Assembly: GCA_038233555.1 (NCBI GenBank) | Contig: JBBSLT010000015.1 | Location: 1-26,517, forward strand | Origin: JADDRA01 sp038233555 | Lineage (GTDB): Bacteria; Actinomycetota; Acidimicrobiia; Acidimicrobiales; CADCSY01 | Direction: 5' to 3' | DNA: 26,517 nucleotides | Part shown: piece by piece, positions 1-7,195 of the stretch | How positions within the stretch are numbered: position 1 is the first letter of the stretch | Layout of the letters: every line of letters starts with the position of its first letter | Notes under the pieces: model-generated | What the model was told of the DNA's origin: nothing | The model's database searches: none | Seen by the model: the letters and a program-made list of their open reading frames with translations, nothing else | Program-made: the position numbers and the translations under genes

Positions 1-286
1 CCCCACCGCCCTCGGGCCCATCGTGGTGGAGGCCACCAGCGTCTACTGGGTCGATTGGGGCGACGACACCCCCGAGGCCGGCCCCTTCGCCTTCGAGGGC
101 GAGGCCTACCCGACGGGGCGCATCTGGCACGGCTATCGCAACCGGGGCGACTACACCGTCACCGTGCGCCAAGCCTGGACCGCCGATTGGAGCCTCGGAG
201 CCGAGTCGGGAACCGTCGGGGGACTCCAGACCGAGGCGTCCATCTCCCTCGACGTGGACGAGGTCCAAGCCGTCATCCGTCGCTGA
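1..286 (+). CDS. C-terminal fragment of a PKD-like domain protein (5' end outside window)
   Basis: The frame is open from the first bases of the window and ends in TGA at 284-286, so only about 94 C-terminal residues are visible and the true start lies upstream. The pattern VDWGDDTPEAG, then H-G-Y-R-N-R-G-D-Y-T-V-T-V, is the core of a PKD/Ig-like beta-sandwich (WGDG...H.Y...G.YTVTV), usually found in secreted or surface proteins. The GTG at 23 is an internal codon, not a convincing start. No signal peptide or anchor can be judged from this piece. The role of the whole protein is unknown. It ends 18 bp before pafB and is probably not related to it in function. Confidence 0.6.
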   Translation, partial: PTALGPIVVEATSVYWVDWGDDTPEAGPFAFEGEAYPTGRIWHGYRNRGDYTVTVRQAWTADWSLGAESGTVGGLQTEASISLDVDEVQAVIRR

Positions 287-290
287 GCGA

Positions 291-296
291 TACCCT
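291..296 (+). promoter_or_regulatory. -10 hexamer TACCCT for pafB, probably leaderless
   Basis: TACCCT (TANNNT type) lies 8 nt before the GTG start of pafB, and no Shine-Dalgarno sequence is visible. Transcription would begin at or next to the start codon. No clear -35 is seen. Confidence 0.4.
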
Positions 297-304
297 CGCC
301 GCGC

Positions 305-1237
305 GTGTCCTCGCGCCTGGAGCGACTGTTCAACCTCACCGCCGCCCTGCTCAGTACCGCCCGCCCCCTCACCCGGGAGGAGCTCCACGAGCGGGTCCCC
401 GGCTACCCCGACGACGACGCCAAGGGCTCGGCCCGGCGGGCCTTCGAACGTGACAAGGAGGCCTTACGGGAGATGGGCATCCCCATCGGCGTCGAGGAGG
501 TGGAGTGGGATGGAGTCCTGGTCGAGGGCTACCGCATCCCCCGCGACCAGTACGCCCTGCGCGACCCCGGCCTAGAGTCCGACGAGCTGGCCGCCTTGCA
601 TCTGGCCGGCGCCGCCGTTCGCCTCGAGGGCCTGCGGGGCACCGAGGCCCTCTGGAAGCTGGGGGGCGTCCCCGGCGCCGCCCCACCGGGAGGCGAGCCC
701 GAGGCCCTGGCCGCCATCCCCACCATTCCCGAGCTCGTGCCCCTGTTCGTCGCCGTGAGCGAGCGCCGGGCCGTCACCTTCGGCTACCGGGAAGAGGAGC
801 GCTCGGTGGAACCCCACCGGCTGTCCTTCGCCCAGGGCCACTGGTACCTCGACGGTCACGACCGGAGCCGCGCCGCCCGCCGCCGGTTCCGCTTGGACCG
901 ACTCGAGGGGGAGGTGGCGCTCGGACCCGCCGGCTCCTTCGAGCGCCCGGCCGAAGCCCCCACCGGCCCCACGCCCCCGTGGCAGATGGGCGAGGAGGCG
1001 CCCCTCGACGCCCGCCTGCGCATCGACGCCGACCTCGCCGGCTGGGGCGTCGACCACCTGGGCGCCGAGGCGGTAACGGCCAGGCATCCTGACGGCAGCG
1101 TCGAGGTGGGCCTCACCGTCACCAATCGGGAAGCCTTCCGCTCCTTCGTCCTCGGCTTCCTCGACCACGCCGAGGTGCTCGGCCCGCCCGAACTGCGGGA
1201 CGACCTGGTCGCCTGGCTGGCAGCGCTAGCCGGCTGA
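305..1237 (+). CDS. pafB: PafB-like WYL-domain transcriptional regulator
   Basis: A 310-residue protein with an N-terminal winged-helix region (about 1-60, RLERLFNLTAALLSTARPLT then RRAFERDKEALREMGIP, typical of PafB) and a WYL domain (about 140-225, with HWYLDG at 179-184 and RRFRLDR at 193-199), followed by a C-terminal WCX-type region. In mycobacteria PafB and PafC together form an activator of the RecA-independent DNA-damage response and are encoded beside the Pup-proteasome genes; the WYL domains are thought to sense a nucleic-acid signal. The stop overlaps the pafC ATG by one base (TGATG), so the two are translated together. The GTG start is chosen because it matches the family N-terminus and follows a TANNNT hexamer. 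pafA is not in this window. Confidence 0.88.
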   Translation: MSSRLERLFNLTAALLSTARPLTREELHERVPGYPDDDAKGSARRAFERDKEALREMGIPIGVEEVEWDGVLVEGYRIPRDQYALRDPGLESDELAALHLAGAAVRLEGLRGTEALWKLGGVPGAAPPGGEPEALAAIPTIPELVPLFVAVSERRAVTFGYREEERSVEPHRLSFAQGHWYLDGHDRSRAARRRFRLDRLEGEVALGPAGSFERPAEAPTGPTPPWQMGEEAPLDARLRIDADLAGWGVDHLGAEAVTARHPDGSVEVGLTVTNREAFRSFVLGFLDHAEVLGPPELRDDLVAWLAALAG

Positions 1238-2205
1238 TGGCCCGCCCCGGCGCTTCCGAACGCCTCCGCCGCCTGCTGGCCCTCGTGCCGTGGGTCGCGG
1301 CCCACGACGGGCCGACCCTTGACGAGGTCTGCAGCCGCTTCGGCCTCACCCAGGCCGAGTTGGTGGCCGACCTCGACCTGGTCTTCCTCTGCGGCGTGTA
1401 CCCCTTCACTCCGGACTCGCTCATCGACGTGGACGTGGCCGACGGCCGGGTGTGGATCCGCTACGCCGACTACCTGGAGCGCCCCCTGCGCCTCACCCCC
1501 GAGGAAGGCCTGGCCCTGGTGGCGGCGGGCACGGCTGCCCTCGCCGTCCCCGGGTCCGATCCCGACGGCCCCCTGGCCCGGGGCCTGGCCAAGTTGGCGG
1601 CGGTGCTCGGCATCGATCCCGCCGTCGATCTCGACGTGGAGCTCGGCGCCGCCCCTGAAGGGGTGCTGGAGAGCCTGAGGGAGGCGGTGGCGGCCTCGCG
1701 CCAGGTCGAGATCGACTACTACACCTACGGCCGCGACCAGCGGTCGCGACGGGTGGTCGACCCCCACGATGTCTTTGCCGCCGAGGGGCAGTGGTACCTC
1801 CGGGCGTGGTGCCATCTGGCCGAGGCGCCACGGCGCTTCCGCCTCGACCGCATCGGTAGCCTCACCGTGCTCGACCACTCCTTCGAGCTCGATGCCGGCG
1901 CAGTGGCTGGGGCTGGGCGCCGAGCAGTGTTCGAGCCCGACCCCGACGACCCGCGGGTGGTGCTCGACCTCGAGCCCCGGGCCCGCTGGGTCGCCGAGCG
2001 CTACCCGCTGGAGCACCTGGAGGAGCTGGGAAGCGGCCGGTGCCGCATCGCCCTGGCGGTCAGCGAACGAGCCTGGCTCGAACGCCTGCTGTTGCGCCTG
2101 GGTCCGACCGCCACCGTGGTGGAGGGGGCAGAGGGGGTGGCCGCCGGTGCTGCCCGGCGGGTCCTGGCCCGCTACCGGGCACTGACGGGTGACCGGGACC
2201 ACTAG
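1237..2205 (+). CDS. pafC: PafC-like WYL-domain transcriptional regulator
   Basis: A 322-residue partner of PafB. The N-terminal region (SERLRRLLALVPWVAAHDGPT, then a helix-turn-helix to about residue 60) has the usual PafC look. It is followed by a long linker and a WYL domain (about 145-215) with QWYLRAW at 185-191 and RRFRLDR at 199-205, then a C-terminal WCX-like region. It is presumed to form the heteromeric PafBC activator of DNA-repair genes (established for Mycobacterium, inferred here). The ATG overlaps the pafB stop by one base. The stop TAG at 2203-2205 is also the start of a possible -10 for the next gene. The sequence is clearly a paralogue of pafB, but with its own N-terminus. 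Confidence 0.87.
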   Translation: MARPGASERLRRLLALVPWVAAHDGPTLDEVCSRFGLTQAELVADLDLVFLCGVYPFTPDSLIDVDVADGRVWIRYADYLERPLRLTPEEGLALVAAGTAALAVPGSDPDGPLARGLAKLAAVLGIDPAVDLDVELGAAPEGVLESLREAVAASRQVEIDYYTYGRDQRSRRVVDPHDVFAAEGQWYLRAWCHLAEAPRRFRLDRIGSLTVLDHSFELDAGAVAGAGRRAVFEPDPDDPRVVLDLEPRARWVAERYPLEHLEELGSGRCRIALAVSERAWLERLLLRLGPTATVVEGAEGVAAGAARRVLARYRALTGDRDH

Positions 2206-2208
2206 CCT
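2203..2208 (+). promoter_or_regulatory. Possible -10 hexamer TAGCCT for lepB
   Basis: TAGCCT begins in the pafC stop codon and lies 9 nt before the lepB GTG. The spacing is at the long end for a leaderless start. lepB may instead be read from the pafBC transcript. Confidence 0.25.
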
Positions 2209-2217
2209 CGACGCAGC

Positions 2218-2913
2218 GTGACCTCCCGCCGTTCATCCCCCACCGAAGCCCCTCGCATCGCCATCGACGAAGGCGTCGACGACGATCTCCAGCCAGCCGA
2301 AGAGAGCTTCGGTGATACCGGCGGTCCCGGCGCGCCCTTCCCCACCAACGCCGACGACAGCTCAGCCCCAAGCGAAGGTCGGGAATCCCCGAGCTTCGCC
2401 CGCAACCTGCTCGAGTGGGCCGGCATCCTCGGCGGTGCCCTGATCGTTGCCCTGGTCGTCACCAAGTTCTTGATCCAGGCCTTCTTCATCCCTTCGGCCT
2501 CGATGTTTCCCACCCTCGCAATCGACGACCGGGTGCTGGTCAACAAGCTGAGCTACGACCTGCACGAAGTCAATCGGGGCGACCTCGTGGTCTTCGAGCG
2601 ACCGGCCAGCGAAGCCGACAGCGAGATCAAGGACTTAATCAAGCGGGTCGTCGCCGTCGAAGGCGACACCGTCGAGTCGATCGACGGCAAGTTGGTAGTG
2701 AACGGAGAGCCCCAGGACGAGCCCTACGTGGCCACCGGGGCGGATACCTCGGGGGTTGACTCCCAGACGATCCCTCCCGGGCACGTCTTCGTCATGGGCG
2801 ACAACCGGGAGGACTCCCGCGACAGCCGGTTCTTCGGTCCGCTCGACGAGGAGCTGATCATCGGGCGGGCGTTTGTGAAGGTGTGGCCCCTCAACGATCT
2901 CGGCCTCCTCTAG
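2218..2913 (+). CDS. lepB: Signal peptidase I (type I leader peptidase)
   Basis: A 231-residue membrane-anchored serine protease that removes signal peptides from secreted preproteins on the outer face of the membrane. An acidic, disordered cytoplasmic N-terminus (1-58) precedes one transmembrane helix (about 68-90, ILGGALIVALVVTKFLIQAF). The S26 motifs follow in order: PSASMFPTL (92-100, catalytic Ser95), the region with NKLSYD and GDLVVFERP (109-129), IKRVVAVEGD (141-150, general-base Lys142), and GDNREDSRDSRFFGPL (194-209). All catalytic residues are present. The GTG start is the upstream-most sensible one after pafC (12 bp gap). It converges on the helicase gene with only 17 bp between stops and no terminator-like hairpin there. 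Confidence 0.95.
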   Translation: MTSRRSSPTEAPRIAIDEGVDDDLQPAEESFGDTGGPGAPFPTNADDSSAPSEGRESPSFARNLLEWAGILGGALIVALVVTKFLIQAFFIPSASMFPTLAIDDRVLVNKLSYDLHEVNRGDLVVFERPASEADSEIKDLIKRVVAVEGDTVESIDGKLVVNGEPQDEPYVATGADTSGVDSQTIPPGHVFVMGDNREDSRDSRFFGPLDEELIIGRAFVKVWPLNDLGLL

Positions 2914-2930
2914 AAGCCTTCGCCGCCGGG

Positions 2931-4592
2931 TCAGCTGCGGCCGAAGCGCTCCCGGCGCACGGTGGGCTTCTTTCCCTTGATCGTGCTGGCCCGCAGGGCG
3001 GTGATCACCTCGTCGGCGGCGGCCTCGGGCACCTCCACCAGTGAGAACCGATCGCTGATCTCGATCGATCCGATGTCGCGGCCGTTGAGGCTTGACTCGC
3101 CGGCGATGGCGCCGACCAGGTCCTGGGGTCGGAGTCCTGCGGTGCGCCCGGCTCCCACGAACAGCCGGGTCGTGGCCCCGCCCGGGGCCCGGGCTCGCGG
3201 CCGGTCGGTGCGCTTGGGTGTCCCCTGCGACTTTGTCTTGGCCACCCGGGGGACGACCGCCTCAGGAATGTCCTCCTCGTCGGCGGCGGCCCCGCTGGCC
3301 TCATGCGCCAGCTTGACCGCCGCCAGCGCCACCTCCATGACGTCGAACTCGCCGGCCAGCGGCTCGACCACGACACGGAAGCGCTCCAGGTCGCCGGCGA
3401 GAATGGCTTCTTGCAGCGATGCACGGGTCAGCTCCAGCCGCCGAGCATGCAGGTCGGCGACGGTGGGCAGCTGCTCGATGGAGATGCGCTGCTTGGTGGC
3501 CCGCTCGATGGTCTTGAGCATCCGGTGCTCCCGGGGCTCCGCCAGGGTGACGGCCACACCCTCCCGGCCGGCACGGCCGACCCGGCCGATGCGGTGTACG
3601 TAGGCGTCGGGCGCCGACGGCACGTCGTAGTTGATGACGTGGGTGAGCTGTTCTATGTCGAGGCCACGAGCAGCGACGTCTGTTGCTACGAGGAGGTCGG
3701 CCGCACCGCCGCGCAGCCGGCGCATCACCCGATCACGCTGGTCCTGGTTCATCCCACCATGCAGGGCCTCGGCCCGGTAGCCGCGACCGTTCAAGGTCTC
3801 CGTCAGCCGGTCGACCTCGTCGCGCGAGCGGCAGAAGACCAGTGCGGCCGCCGGCGCCTCCACATCCAGGACCCGCCCGAGAGCGGCGGCCTTGTGGGCA
3901 CGCTGGACCACATAGGCGGTCTGGCGCACGAGCAGGGCTTCACCCGAGGCCGACGTCTCGCCCCCGAGTTGGATCCGGACGGGGTCCTTCAGGTGGCGAC
4001 GGGCCATGCCGTTGATCCTCGACGGCATGGTGGCCGAGAAGAGCACCGTCTGGCGGCCCTCGGGGGTGTCGTGGAGGATCGCTTCGATGTCCTCGGCGAA
4101 GCCCATGTCGAGCATCTCGTCCGCCTCGTCGAGCACGACCACGCCGAGGCTGGCCAGGCGAAGCGTTCCCCGCGCGATGTGGTCGAGGGCGCGCCCGGGG
4201 GTTGCCACCACCACGTCGGTCCCCTGCTCGAGGGCTCGGAGCTGGCGGACGATCGGCTGGCCCCCGTAGATGGGAAGGACGCGTGCACCGAGATCACGCC
4301 CGTAGCGATGCATCGCCTCTGAGACCTGCATGGCCAGCTCGCGGGTGGGCACGAGCACCAGCGCCGTCGGCTCCGCCCGACGGTCGTGCTGGGAGATTCG
4401 CTCGAGCAGGGGCAGGGCGAAGGCAGCGGTCTTGCCCGTCCCGGTGGCGGCCTGTCCCAGGAGATCGCGGCCCTCCAAGAGGGGCGGGATCGCCTCCCGT
4501 TGGATCGGCGTGGGCTCCTCGTACCCGAGGCCGGAGAGCGTGCGTAGCAGCTCGGGCCGCAGGGCCAGGTCGGCGAAGGTCAGTTCATTCAC
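2931..4592 (-). CDS. deaD: DEAD-box ATP-dependent RNA helicase with DbpA-type RNA-binding domain
   Basis: A 553-residue DeaD/CsdA-type helicase that unwinds RNA duplexes in ribosome assembly or mRNA decay. The visible motifs are the Q-motif (PTPIQREA, 28-35), Walker A ATGTGKT (49-55), PTREL (82-86), DEAD (155-158), SAT (186-188), ARGLD (308-312) and HRIGRVGRAGR (333-343). After a charged linker (about 430-470) comes a DbpA-like RNA-binding domain (about 473-550: TTRLFVGAGRTAGLRPQDLV ... RFSLVEVPEAAADEVI). The GTG start is favoured because MNELTFADLALRPELL is the family N-terminus and TAGCGT lies exactly six bases upstream. It follows the GDPD-like gene by 24 bp on the same strand. Confidence 0.93.
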   Translation of the reverse strand: MNELTFADLALRPELLRTLSGLGYEEPTPIQREAIPPLLEGRDLLGQAATGTGKTAAFALPLLERISQHDRRAEPTALVLVPTRELAMQVSEAMHRYGRDLGARVLPIYGGQPIVRQLRALEQGTDVVVATPGRALDHIARGTLRLASLGVVVLDEADEMLDMGFAEDIEAILHDTPEGRQTVLFSATMPSRINGMARRHLKDPVRIQLGGETSASGEALLVRQTAYVVQRAHKAAALGRVLDVEAPAAALVFCRSRDEVDRLTETLNGRGYRAEALHGGMNQDQRDRVMRRLRGGAADLLVATDVAARGLDIEQLTHVINYDVPSAPDAYVHRIGRVGRAGREGVAVTLAEPREHRMLKTIERATKQRISIEQLPTVADLHARRLELTRASLQEAILAGDLERFRVVVEPLAGEFDVMEVALAAVKLAHEASGAAADEEDIPEAVVPRVAKTKSQGTPKRTDRPRARAPGGATTRLFVGAGRTAGLRPQDLVGAIAGESSLNGRDIGSIEISDRFSLVEVPEAAADEVITALRASTIKGKKPTVRRERFGRS

Positions 4593-4598
4593 CGGGCC

Positions 4599-4604
4599 AC
4601 GCTA
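4599..4604 (-). promoter_or_regulatory. -10 hexamer TAGCGT for deaD, leaderless
   Basis: On the minus strand TAGCGT is followed by six bases (ggcccg) and then the deaD GTG. A transcript would start at the GTG itself. No Shine-Dalgarno sequence is present. Confidence 0.45.
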
Positions 4605-4616
4605 CGCCGGGACGGG

Positions 4617-5339
4617 TCAGGGGCTGCTGGCTGCGGCCACGGCGGACACCATCTCCTCCACCCGGTCGCTGGTGACGCCGTCCACTCCTACGGCCAGCAC
4701 GGCGTCGAGGCGGTGGCGATGCTGGGTGGCGCCGGCCAGGGCCAGGAGCCCGAAGCGGTGGAACAAGGTGGTGAGCCCGGCGTTCCAGTCGGTCTCGCGC
4801 AAGCTGATGGCATCGATCCCCGCCGCCGCCAGCGTTGCCGCCCGCCGCTCCGGGCCCTCGTCGAAGGCCCGCAGCCGAGTGACCTGAACCAGCCGGGCTG
4901 ACCTCGACCGGCTGCGCCACGACGCCGCCCGGCGCCAATCGGGTGAGCACAACCACAATTGTTCGTCGGCACCGCTGCCCGCCTCCCCGGCCACCCCGAC
5001 CACGACGTCGACGGCAGCATCGTCGACCAGGGCGACGTTGAGGTGGAGGCCAGACCCGCACGCCTCGTACACCTGGGCCAGGGAGGGGATAGAGGTCGGC
5101 ATCTGGGCTGCGGACAAGGTCGACAGCGCCCGGCGCCGCAGGCCTGACCGAAACGTCGGTCCTGGGTGCACCATGGCCCGGCCGTCCGCGCTGAGGTGGA
5201 CCTCACAGGACAATCCGGTTGCCCCCTGGTCGAGGGCAGCGCGAAACGAGGCCAGCGGATCCACGGGGGCATCTGCCCCATCAGCGAGGTGGGCGAAGGC
5301 GAGCGGCGGCTGCAGGAGCGAGGGGAAGCGGGTGGCCAC
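4617..5339 (-). CDS. Glycerophosphodiester phosphodiesterase-fold protein, active site degenerate
   Basis: A 240-residue protein with the overall pattern of the GDPD TIM barrel. It has an N-terminal strand FAHLADG (where active enzymes have AHRG), SFRAALDQGATGLSCEVHLSADGRAMVH (where active enzymes have EN-T ... A-GAd-iElDV.lT.Dg..VvHHD), and a C-terminal GVDGVTSDRVEEM matching the usual G-dG--TD-P. The Arg of HRG, the Glu-Asn pair, the metal-binding Glu/Asp pair and the Asp of HD are all replaced, so phosphodiesterase activity is doubtful. The GTG start has AGGA 8-10 nt upstream. It is divergent from the zinc-ribbon gene, with 141 bp between starts. The fold assignment is moderately sure; the function is unknown. 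Confidence 0.7.
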   Translation of the reverse strand: MATRFPSLLQPPLAFAHLADGADAPVDPLASFRAALDQGATGLSCEVHLSADGRAMVHPGPTFRSGLRRRALSTLSAAQMPTSIPSLAQVYEACGSGLHLNVALVDDAAVDVVVGVAGEAGSGADEQLWLCSPDWRRAASWRSRSRSARLVQVTRLRAFDEGPERRAATLAAAGIDAISLRETDWNAGLTTLFHRFGLLALAGATQHRHRLDAVLAVGVDGVTSDRVEEMVSAVAAASSP

Positions 5340-5361
5340 GGCCGCAATCCTGCCCGGAGTG

Positions 5362-5385
5362 GCCCTTGCAGTGCTAAGGGCAAGG
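5362..5385. promoter_or_regulatory. Two overlapping inverted repeats in a divergent promoter region
   Basis: GCCCTT (5362-5367) pairs with AAGGGC (5376-5381), and the shifted pair CCTTGC (5364-5369) matches GCAAGG (5380-5385). The two hairpins are mutually exclusive. They lie in the 141-bp spacer between the GDPD-like gene and the zinc-ribbon gene. The rest of this spacer shows only the Shine-Dalgarno of the latter. The site could be an operator; nothing else supports this. Confidence 0.3.
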
Positions 5386-5464
5386 CTTCAGGTCGGCCCG
5401 CTTGGTGTCGATGAATGAGTCAGTACGGCAACGTCCTGACCGGCACGGCAGGGCAACGACTGAG

Positions 5465-5474
5465 AAAGAAGGGA
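5465..5474 (+). promoter_or_regulatory. Strong ribosome binding site that fixes the start at 5481
   Basis: The purine tract AAAGAAGGGA lies six bases before the ATG at 5481. It is one of the few clear Shine-Dalgarno sequences in the window and argues for this ATG over the in-frame ATG at 5415. Confidence 0.6.
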
Positions 5475-5480
5475 CCACCC

Positions 5481-5810
5481 ATGGCCAAGGTTCGAGCGAC
5501 CTGCCCCGAATGTGGCGACATCGAGGTCGCGAGCGTCGACGTGAAGGCTCGGGTGTGCGTCGACGACCACACCAGCTCCTACGCCTTTCGCTGCCCCGTG
5601 TGCGCCAAGGCCACCGCCCGGTCCACCGAGAGCCGGGTCATCCAGCTCCTGGTCGGAGCCGGGTCGTCCCTGACCATGTGGCGCCGTCCGGCCGAGCTGA
5701 CCGAGATCCACGGCGGACCTGCGTTGACCCACGACCAGCTGGACTCCTTCCACCAGCTCCTGGAGACAGGCGACTGGTTCAGTCGCCTGGCCTCGATGGT
5801 CAAGAGCTGA
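5481..5810 (+). CDS. Small zinc-ribbon-like hypothetical protein
   Basis: A 109-residue cytoplasmic protein with no signal or membrane segment. The N-terminal third holds two Cys pairs, CPEC (8-11) and CPVC (38-41), with a further Cys at 26 and His at 30, consistent with a four-ligand zinc ribbon. The remainder (about 50-109) is a short helical region ending LTHDQLDSFHQLLETGDWFSRLASM. I do not recognise a named family. The zinc ribbon could bind nucleic acid or protein, but no partner is evident. An in-frame ATG at 5415 would add 22 residues, but the strong Shine-Dalgarno in front of 5481 decides the start. tatB follows after 68 bp with its own promoter-like hexamer. Confidence 0.75.
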   Translation: MAKVRATCPECGDIEVASVDVKARVCVDDHTSSYAFRCPVCAKATARSTESRVIQLLVGAGSSLTMWRRPAELTEIHGGPALTHDQLDSFHQLLETGDWFSRLASMVKS

Positions 5811-5866
5811 CCAGGCCAGGGCGTCCGACGGCTGGCGTGAGATCGAGTGGCCGGGCGGGCCGCCGG

Positions 5867-5872
5867 TAGGAT
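5867..5872 (+). promoter_or_regulatory. -10 hexamer TAGGAT for tatB-tatC, leaderless
   Basis: TAGGAT, six bases (cgatcc), then GTG. It probably drives tatB, tatC and perhaps the helicase and lipid-kinase-like genes as one unit. No -35 match is clear. Confidence 0.5.
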
Positions 5873-5878
5873 CGATCC

Positions 5879-6319
5879 GTGCTCAACATCGGTGCTGGTG
5901 AGATGCTTTTGGTGCTGGTGGTGGCGCTGCTGGTCCTCGGGCCCAACAAGCTGCCCGACGCCGCCCGCCAGGTGGGCCGGGCCATCGGCGAGATGCGCAA
6001 GCTCAGCAACGGGTTCCAGGCCGAGATGAGGGGTGCCCTGCACGAGCCGGTGGAGACCAAGCCGGGCTCGAAGACGACGAAGGCCACCAAGGCGGCCAAG
6101 TCGGGTGGCACGTTGGCCTCCCCCAAGGCCCCGCCGGGCGAGATCCCCGAGGGCCCGTTCCTCGATTCGGCCGATGCCCCGCTGGGCGTTACGTCCGATG
6201 CTGGTGAAGCTGGCGACACCGCCACAACCGTGGCCCGCGAAACGCCCACCACGCCCGATGCGTCCGAAGCGTCCGAAGCCCCGGCCGAGCCGGGGACCAA
6301 CGGCGCTACGGCCACCTGA
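5879..6319 (+). CDS. tatB: Sec-independent (Tat) translocase subunit, TatB-like
   Basis: A 146-residue TatA/TatB-family protein. A short N-terminus with a polar Glu (IGAGEM, 4-9) leads into one membrane helix (about 8-21), the hinge LGPNKLPDA and an amphipathic helix ARQVGRAIGEMRKLSNGFQAEM. The Gly-Pro hinge and Q-x-E helix are TatB traits; TatA usually has FG or FGxxKLP. The tail (about 60-146) is a low-complexity Ala/Thr/Pro/Glu stretch. TatB with TatC forms the receptor for twin-arginine signal peptides. The stop overlaps the tatC ATG by one base (TGATG). No separate tatA is in the window, so either this protein does both jobs or tatA lies elsewhere. Confidence 0.85.
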   Translation: MLNIGAGEMLLVLVVALLVLGPNKLPDAARQVGRAIGEMRKLSNGFQAEMRGALHEPVETKPGSKTTKATKAAKSGGTLASPKAPPGEIPEGPFLDSADAPLGVTSDAGEAGDTATTVARETPTTPDASEASEAPAEPGTNGATAT

Positions 6320-7161
6320 TGGCCCTGCGCTCCCAGCGCAGCAGCTCCGACCCCGACGACGACGAGCAGCTGGAGGCCGTCGACGAGGGGATGACCCTCA
6401 TCGAGCACCTCACCGAGCTGCGCCGGCGCCTGGTCAAGGCCGTCATCGCCCTGGTTCTCGGCGGGATCGTCGGCTTCATCATCTACGGCCCGGTGCTGGA
6501 GATCCTCCAGGCCCCGTATTGCGAGGTCAATCCCGGAAACTGCGACTTCATCGTCACCGATCCCCTCCAGAGCTTCTCGGTGCGTCTCAAGGTCTCGGCC
6601 TACGTCGGCCTGATCCTCGCCCTGCCGGTGGTCCTGTGGCAGCTCTGGCGCTTCATCACCCCTGGGCTCTACCCCAAGGAGAAGCGCTACGCCATCCCCT
6701 TCGTCGCCTCCTCGGTGGTGCTGTTCCTCCTCGGAGCGGGCTTGGCCCTGTGGACCTTCCCCAACGCCTTGACCTTCCTGAACGAGATCGGGGGTGAGCA
6801 GCTTGAGGCCATGTACACCCCGGACAAGTACCTGAGCCTGGTCACCTTCATGATGCTGGCCTTCGGCGTGGGCTTCGAGTTCCCCATCGTGTTGGTGTTC
6901 CTCCAGATGGCCGGCGCCCTCACCTGGCAGCGGTTGGCCTCGTGGCGGCGATGGGCGGTGGTCGGCATCTTCGTCGCCGTCGCCATCATCACCCCCTCCG
7001 GCGACCCGTTCACCCTCTTCGCCCTGGCCCTGCCGATGGTCCTGTTCTACGAGATCTCCATCCTCCTCGGTCGCTTCGTCATCAAGCGCAAGGACGACGA
7101 CGAGCACCAGGACGGCGACGAGCACCAGGACGACGACGAGGACAAGGACGTGTACCAATGA
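6319..7161 (+). CDS. tatC: Sec-independent (Tat) translocase core subunit TatC
   Basis: A 280-residue polytopic protein, the signal-peptide receptor of the twin-arginine export system. After an acidic, Ser/Asp-rich N-terminus comes the diagnostic MTLIEHLTELRRRLVKAV (about residues 24-41), then six hydrophobic segments, including FIIYGPVLEILQAPY, the first periplasmic loop with SFSVRLKVSAYVGLILALP, FGVGFEFPIVLVFLQ and the final ALPMVLFYEISILLGRF. The C-terminus after residue 255 is a highly acidic tail with a tandem DEHQDG/DEHQDD repeat, about 20 residues longer than a minimal TatC. It shares a transcript with tatB (TGATG overlap). The helicase gene starts 34 bp downstream. Confidence 0.95.
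   Translation: MALRSQRSSSDPDDDEQLEAVDEGMTLIEHLTELRRRLVKAVIALVLGGIVGFIIYGPVLEILQAPYCEVNPGNCDFIVTDPLQSFSVRLKVSAYVGLILALPVVLWQLWRFITPGLYPKEKRYAIPFVASSVVLFLLGAGLALWTFPNALTFLNEIGGEQLEAMYTPDKYLSLVTFMMLAFGVGFEFPIVLVFLQMAGALTWQRLASWRRWAVVGIFVAVAIITPSGDPFTLFALALPMVLFYEISILLGRFVIKRKDDDEHQDGDEHQDDDEDKDVYQ
7099..7134 (+). repeat. Tandem 18-bp repeat at the 3' end of tatC
   Basis: Two copies of an 18-bp unit (7099-7116 and 7117-7134) differ at one base and encode DEHQDG and DEHQDD in the acidic cytoplasmic tail of TatC. The repeat is in frame, so copy-number change would alter only tail length. Confidence 0.8.
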
Positions 7162-7195
7162 GGTCGTCGACCGTCGGAGCAGCCCCGGCATCGAC

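Noticed and set aside
856..2202. 448-codon minus-strand open frame opposite pafB/pafC
   Set aside because: High GC removes stops from the opposite strand. The product is rich in Gly, Gln, His and Arg with no domain, while the plus strand encodes clear WYL proteins.
3303..4322. 339-codon plus-strand open frame opposite the DEAD-box helicase
   Set aside because: Complement of a gene with all helicase motifs; composition typical of antisense frames.
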